Source of the DNA: Desulfobacterales bacterium
Lineage (GTDB): Bacteria > Desulfobacterota > Desulfobacteria > Desulfobacterales > C00003060
Length of the DNA: 16,453 nt
NCBI GenBank assembly: GCA_030629475.1
Contig: DAOVOU010000006.1
Coordinates: 1-16,453, forward strand
Reading direction: 5' to 3'
The notes below the pieces were generated by a model. That model did no database searches and was not told where the DNA came from. It was given only the letters and a program-made list of their open reading frames with translations. Below, one piece after another: positions 12,844 through 16,453 of the stretch; the first letter of the stretch is position 1, and each line of letters starts with the position of its first letter. The position numbers were made by a program, and so were the translations under genes.

Positions 12844-13448
12844 TTTCCAATCAGGTTCATGATAGCGAGAACCAAACCAAGACAGACAAAGGCGCCAGGG
12901 GCTTCAACCATAAACGTAAAGGGCTGAAAGGACGGCCCGAATAGTTGAATGACAGTATCTGAGAATGGAACGGAGATGGTACCGGCACCAAAGGCCTCAC
13001 GAATTCCGGCCAAAGCACCCAGGGCAATCGTGAATCCCACTCCAATACCAAGACCGTCTGCTATGGATGCTACAGGGGGGTTCTTGGAGGCAAAGGCCTC
13101 GGCTCGCCCAAGGATAATACAGTTCACCACGATCAGAGGAATAAAGATACCTAATTGTAGAAAAAGCGGATAGGCCACTGCCTGCATGACGAGTTCTACC
13201 ACCACCACAAACGTAGCAATGATGATGATGAAACACGGCACCCTTACCTGACTGGGTATAATATTACGCAACGCAGAGACCAGGATATTCGAACACACAA
13301 GTACAAAGGTGGCTGCAACCCCCATCCCGACGCCATTTGCCACTGTCTTGGTGACCGCCAACACCGGACAGAGCCCGAGGACAAGCCTGAAAGGCGGAAT
13401 CTCTTCCCATAACCCCTTGGTAAATTCTTGGACAATTGTTTTGGCCAT
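12840..13448 (-). CDS. rnfE: Rnf electron-transport complex subunit RnfE
   Basis: Membrane partner of RnfA in the transmembrane electron path. The 202-residue protein has about six hydrophobic segments, with C27 in LVLGLCPVLAVT and C110 in LIVVNCIILGRAEAFA as the expected 2Fe-2S ligands. The N-terminus (FTKGLWEEIPPFRLVLG) is typical. It starts 11 bases after the rnfG stop with a gggagaag site on the minus strand, so it is tightly linked to rnfG. Its last residues coincide with a repeat hairpin, but the C-terminus has the usual length. Confidence 0.96.
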   Translation of the reverse strand: MAKTIVQEFTKGLWEEIPPFRLVLGLCPVLAVTKTVANGVGMGVAATFVLVCSNILVSALRNIIPSQVRVPCFIIIIATFVVVVELVMQAVAYPLFLQLGIFIPLIVVNCIILGRAEAFASKNPPVASIADGLGIGVGFTIALGALAGIREAFGAGTISVPFSDTVIQLFGPSFQPFTFMVEAPGAFVCLGLVLAIMNLIGK

Positions 13449-13459
13449 TATTCTTCTCC

Positions 13460-14053
13460 CTATTTGGCAAAAGCCCTGGCTTGTTCTAGGATTTGTGGCT
13501 TCAGTCTGCTATAGAATGCTGAGCTATCCGTAACACCCTGGCACACTCCCCTTGATGTTATCGTAGCGCCTGATACTGCATCTATCTGCCCCCCGTCCGG
13601 TTTAACCTTAACAGGCTCGGTGATGGACAAACCCTTGAACTGGGCCCTGAAGGACGGATCATCCTTGGCCCTGGAACCGAGGCCCGGGGTCTCAGCGTGG
13701 GTGGTGACACCCATACCCAGCAATTCATCCGTCTCAATGTTAACACCCACCATGACGCCAATGTCTCCCCCAAAACCCTTGCCAAAGGATTCAAAGACGA
13801 CAGTGTTGGCCTTGCCATCGAATACACCGACATAGAAGCCCCTCTCTACCTCACCGTCTTTGACCTTAAAGCGATCGACGAGCGGATCATTGCTACACCC
13901 TTCCAGGATCTCTATAATGGCAGGCCCTTTTACAAACTTGAGCTGCTGGTACTCGATTTTTGCCGCAGTCCCCGATTTAACACCCGCCAGCAGCGCACCG
14001 CCACAGGCCGCCATAACGGCAAGCACCACGATCATCCTTATAATATCACGCAT
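13460..14053 (-). CDS. rnfG: Rnf electron-transport complex subunit RnfG (FMN-binding)
   Basis: Subunit anchored by one N-terminal helix (about residues 5-24) with an outward FMN domain. The covalent flavin-attachment motif SGATITS is at 161-167, with the acceptor threonine Thr164 or Thr166 by family rule, and ETPGLGSR at 121-128 is also diagnostic. The 197-residue length is normal. The start overlaps the end of rnfD by eight bases, and a ggtgg precedes it. The flavin transferase (ApbE-type) needed for attachment is not in the window. Confidence 0.95.
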   Translation of the reverse strand: MRDIIRMIVVLAVMAACGGALLAGVKSGTAAKIEYQQLKFVKGPAIIEILEGCSNDPLVDRFKVKDGEVERGFYVGVFDGKANTVVFESFGKGFGGDIGVMVGVNIETDELLGMGVTTHAETPGLGSRAKDDPSFRAQFKGLSITEPVKVKPDGGQIDAVSGATITSRGVCQGVTDSSAFYSRLKPQILEQARAFAK

Positions 14054-15014
14054 TTTCTACCACCTTTCCAATCGCTTTGGGTCTGATCTTGTCCAGAAGT
14101 GGATTGCAAAGATTCATGAGGAGAACAGCAAAAACAACCCCATCCACATAGGCCCCGATATTTCTGATGAGCACTGTCATCATCCCGGCCATGGCCCCGA
14201 AAATAAGCATGGGAATAAAGTTGGCCGGAGATGAAGAGTCCTCAGGGAGCAGGAAGAAGGCCGCAACTAAGGTGTAACCGGTAAAGAGGTGAAACAGAGG
14301 GCCGGCATACTTGGCTGAATCAGAAAGATTGAACAAGAGTGCAGTAATGAACACGCCCGCCAGGAAAGAAAGAGATATCTCCCATCGCATATATCCTCTT
14401 AATATTAGGTAGAGACCCCCTACAATCAGTCCCAGGCCGAAGGTGGATCCGATAGCCCCTGCCTGTCTCCCCATGAAGAGATCGCCCATGCCAAATTTGC
14501 CAATGGCATCCGGGCCAAAAGCCTTCAAATCGGCCAGTGGATAAGTCATGACAAAGCCCAGATCATAATGGCGAAGGGATTCGTTAAAATCAAAGATCCC
14601 CGTGAATGAAATAACGAGCATGGCCAGGGCGAGAAGGGGGGGATTCAAGGGATTAAACCCGATCCCGCCGAATATCTGTTTACCAACGATAATGGCGATG
14701 AACGTCCCCAGGGCAATAAGCCACCAGGGAGCGGTAGCCGGCATGAGCATGCCAAGTAGCATCCCGGTAACCGCAGCGCTGCCGTCGCCAATGGAAGCAG
14801 ATTTTCCCAGGATCAAATTCCAGATGACCTCCCAGATCATGGCACAGGCCATGGCAAAGGCAATTACCGCGAGAGCCGGTGCGCCATACTGGCTAATGCC
14901 CATTAACACGGCAGGAAGTGCGGCAATCATAATATGGTAATTCTTTGTCGATATCTTGCTGCCGTCGTGCCAATAAGGCGCGTGGGCCACGACAAGTTTC
15001 TTTTGACTACTCAT
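14046..15014 (-). CDS. rnfD: Rnf electron-transport complex subunit RnfD
   Basis: Polytopic membrane subunit (NqrB/RnfD family) that carries a covalent FMN and takes part in ion translocation. The 322-residue product has about nine or ten hydrophobic segments. Visible motifs: SAPYWHDG-like start (HAPYWHDG at 11-18), GDGSAAVTGMLLGMLMPATAPWW (76-98), IFGGIGFNPLNPP, and GAIGSTFGLGL where Thr191 is in the place of the FMN-linked threonine of the usual GETS motif. The motif here reads GSTF rather than GETS. Its start overlaps the rnfC stop by one base (TAATG). Confidence 0.95.
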   Translation of the reverse strand: MSSQKKLVVAHAPYWHDGSKISTKNYHIMIAALPAVLMGISQYGAPALAVIAFAMACAMIWEVIWNLILGKSASIGDGSAAVTGMLLGMLMPATAPWWLIALGTFIAIIVGKQIFGGIGFNPLNPPLLALAMLVISFTGIFDFNESLRHYDLGFVMTYPLADLKAFGPDAIGKFGMGDLFMGRQAGAIGSTFGLGLIVGGLYLILRGYMRWEISLSFLAGVFITALLFNLSDSAKYAGPLFHLFTGYTLVAAFFLLPEDSSSPANFIPMLIFGAMAGMMTVLIRNIGAYVDGVVFAVLLMNLCNPLLDKIRPKAIGKVVENA

Positions 15015-16273
15015 TATTCTGCCTCCGCAGTTTCGATCAGGCTAAGTTCATATTTTCCTAACTTGATGTACTGAAAAATCGGGATTCTGGACACACACAC
15101 ATAAGAACACAACCCGCATTCAATACAGCAATGCAGGTCGTACATAGCCGCAGCCTCTTCATAAAGGCGAGCCTCCAGGAACCTGACGAGCATGTTCACC
15201 GGGATCTTAACCGGACAGATCCTGATACATTCACCACAGTTGATGCACGGATAATCCGTGGTCTGGGCGCTATCGGCCTCATCCTGAACCACGATTCCGT
15301 CAGTGCCGGGCTCAAGCGGAAGCTCATCAGAATAGGTAGCTATCCCCCTCATGGGCCCACCCAGAACGAGACGATCCCGCTCGCTCACGGAGACATTACA
15401 GGCTTGAAGCACATCCCTTAAAGGGGTGCCGATTCTGGCCCTTACGTTCCTGGTACTGCCGCCTTTTCCCACCACGGTGACAACCTTGCTGACGGGGAGT
15501 TGGCCAGCCCTGAAAGCAGCCCCTAATGCTGCCACGGCTTCAGCGGTGACAAAGACAACCCCTTCATCCTCTGGCGTATCACCGGCTTCGACCATCTGGC
15601 CAAGCACGTCCTTCATGATCATTTGGGGGAGGCTGTTAGGGTAGGTCCCCCTCACCGTTTTGAGTTCTGCACCCGTGGCACTGGCTTGTTGAACCAGGCT
15701 TTCAGGCACTGCGATAACAACCCGCTCTACGCCGGTCATCTTTTTTAAGATGTCAACGCCGTTTTTGATCTCAGCCGCCTCATTTTGCACCACACATTGA
15801 TTGGCTGTAAGGAGCAAGTCGTCGTCCATTCCGTTGATGACAACCGTCCGTATCGTTTTTTCGGGGTCAGCAAACGCCTTGAAAGACGGGCTACCGGGTG
15901 CGCCTTCAAAAAACCTCAGGGCTGTATCAAGGGTTGGTTCCTTGTTGAACTCATCATCCCAGTCGTCCTGGCCGCTGGCATCGATGGTTATGGCCGTGTA
16001 TTTTTGTGCCAGGGTCCCTACGTGTGGCGACATGGCCGATATAGTGCCGGTCACCGAAGAGATAACATACTCGGCGCTGTCCGGAGATGCAGAGAGCCTC
16101 TGGCCGGTCTTTACGGCGTCGCCAACCTTGAGTGTACTCGGAGGTCCCCCGTTTTCTGACGCTTTTAATAACAGGATCACCTTATTCGGAACCGGAAGCT
16201 CCTGGACCGAACCCGGTGCCAAGTTGTAGCGTAGCGCCGGCTTCACCAAACCTAAAAACGATCTCTTTATCAT
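15014..16273 (-). CDS. rnfC: RnfC-like subunit lacking the usual FMN/NADH motifs
   Basis: In standard Rnf complexes RnfC is the peripheral subunit that binds FMN and NADH and holds two 4Fe-4S clusters. This 419-residue protein has the RnfC layout: N-terminal barrel region (VGDAVKTGQRL), Nqo1-like middle domain (VVTVVGKGG, RARIGTPLRDVL, LGGPMRG) and both cluster motifs, C343, C346, C349, C353 and C383, C386, C389, C393. Three flavin/NADH motifs are changed, compared from memory with E. coli RnfC: the GGAGFPT loop reads GAPGSPSFK (124-132), NAAECEPYITADDR reads NGMDDDLLLTANQ (147-159), and KYPSGGAKQLT reads TYPNSLPQMIM (210-220). The protein is therefore unlikely to bind NADH. It is the first gene of the operon; its ribosome binding site is weak. 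Confidence 0.92.
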   Translation of the reverse strand: MIKRSFLGLVKPALRYNLAPGSVQELPVPNKVILLLKASENGGPPSTLKVGDAVKTGQRLSASPDSAEYVISSVTGTISAMSPHVGTLAQKYTAITIDASGQDDWDDEFNKEPTLDTALRFFEGAPGSPSFKAFADPEKTIRTVVINGMDDDLLLTANQCVVQNEAAEIKNGVDILKKMTGVERVVIAVPESLVQQASATGAELKTVRGTYPNSLPQMIMKDVLGQMVEAGDTPEDEGVVFVTAEAVAALGAAFRAGQLPVSKVVTVVGKGGSTRNVRARIGTPLRDVLQACNVSVSERDRLVLGGPMRGIATYSDELPLEPGTDGIVVQDEADSAQTTDYPCINCGECIRICPVKIPVNMLVRFLEARLYEEAAAMYDLHCCIECGLCSYVCVSRIPIFQYIKLGKYELSLIETAEAE

Positions 16274-16287
16274 AAGCTCAACCCTTT

Positions 16288-16376
16288 ATAAAATCGCTTC
16301 GCCCTGCCCGCCATTGCCAAGCACGCTAGCGTGTAAGCTGCATGCCGTACGGGGCGTTGGCAGGCGGGGATTTTAT
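16288..16376. repeat. Large imperfect hairpin upstream of rnfC
   Basis: The outer arms ataaaatc (16288-16295) and gattttat (16369-16376) pair. Further in, cccgcc-at-tgccaa (16307-16320) pairs with ttggcaggcggg (16357-16368), leaving a two-base bulge. In the loop lies the perfect palindrome cacgctagcgtg (16322-16333). The whole structure is in the leader of the rnf operon, starting 15 bases before the rnfC ATG. It may be a dispersed repeat or a leader structure; no promoter is recognised. Confidence 0.6.
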
Positions 16377-16381
16377 GTAAC

Positions 16382-16394
16382 GCGGCTTCGCCGC
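16382..16394. repeat. GC mini-hairpin with TTC loop
   Basis: gcggc, loop ttc, gccgc. Same design as the ggggc-ttc-gcccc hairpin at 1587-1599 and again close to a TGGAATNN piece, here 16418-16439. Confidence 0.45.
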
Positions 16395-16417
16395 TCGAAA
16401 ATCAGGGAAGGTCGTCT

Positions 16418-16439
16418 TAACCCAATATTCCAGTATTCC
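16418..16439. repeat. Partial TGGAATNN-type repeat at the right window edge
   Basis: On the minus strand this reads ggaatactggaatattggg followed by tta, the same array end (tggaatat, tggg, tta) as at 1627-1641. The copy is inverted relative to the two left copies and is cut by the window end, so its full form is not visible. Confidence 0.6.
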
Positions 16440-16453
16440 CTGGCCCAGACCCT

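Overview
The window is bacterial, gene-dense on both strands, and most resembles an anaerobic Desulfobacterota-type genome (sulfate reducer or syntroph). This rests on a CarD-family regulator, a complete NiFe-hydrogenase maturation set and an rnfCDGEAB operon next to each other, the style of the protein sequences, and several families of short inverted repeats filling the gaps. The lineage is an inference from gene content, not from a marker phylogeny.

Left part (1-3306, + strand): ribosomal protein L25 (rplY/ctc, TTG start) and peptidyl-tRNA hydrolase (pth) form a pair ended by a strong intrinsic terminator at 1342-1377. A 573-base gap follows, holding a long-stem hairpin and an octamer-repeat module. 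Next come a CarD/CdnL-type RNA polymerase-binding regulator and an overlapping RluD-type pseudouridine synthase.

Middle part (3641-9705, + strand): hypC, hypB, hypF, hypD, hypA and hypE encode the whole machinery that builds the Fe(CN)2CO group (HypCDEF) and inserts nickel (HypAB) in NiFe hydrogenases. hypF-hypD-hypA overlap and hypE follows closely, while hypC, hypB and hypF are separated by repeat-filled gaps. No hydrogenase structural gene or maturation protease is in the window, so the client enzyme is elsewhere.

Right part (16273-9782, - strand): rnfC, rnfD, rnfG, rnfE, rnfA, rnfB encode a membrane Rnf complex, convergent with hyp. The membrane core looks normal: FMN-attachment threonines in RnfG and RnfD, paired cysteines in RnfA and RnfE. 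The two peripheral subunits do not. RnfB is a 697-residue fusion of an RnfB ferredoxin-like head to a full GltD/NfnB-type FAD and NAD(P)H oxidoreductase. RnfC keeps its fold and both 4Fe-4S motifs but has lost the three motifs that make the FMN/NADH site in normal RnfC. Together these suggest that the pyridine-nucleotide site has moved from RnfC to RnfB, leaving RnfC to exchange electrons with another partner. This is the most interesting candidate system here.

The second theme is the non-coding DNA. Almost every gap of 90 bases or more carries degenerate tandem repeats with a strict 7- or 8-base period (TGGAATNN, GTYRAGTN, CTGAMAC, TNNTCAA), usually as inverted pairs around a spacer and often beside a small GC-rich hairpin. 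Three modules with different arrays share the same left-border motif, as if the arrays were exchangeable cassettes. Other dispersed inverted repeats (TGTCATTTCGA type, CTCTGCG type, ATAAAATCGC hairpins) sit between hypB and hypF and at the ends of rnf genes.
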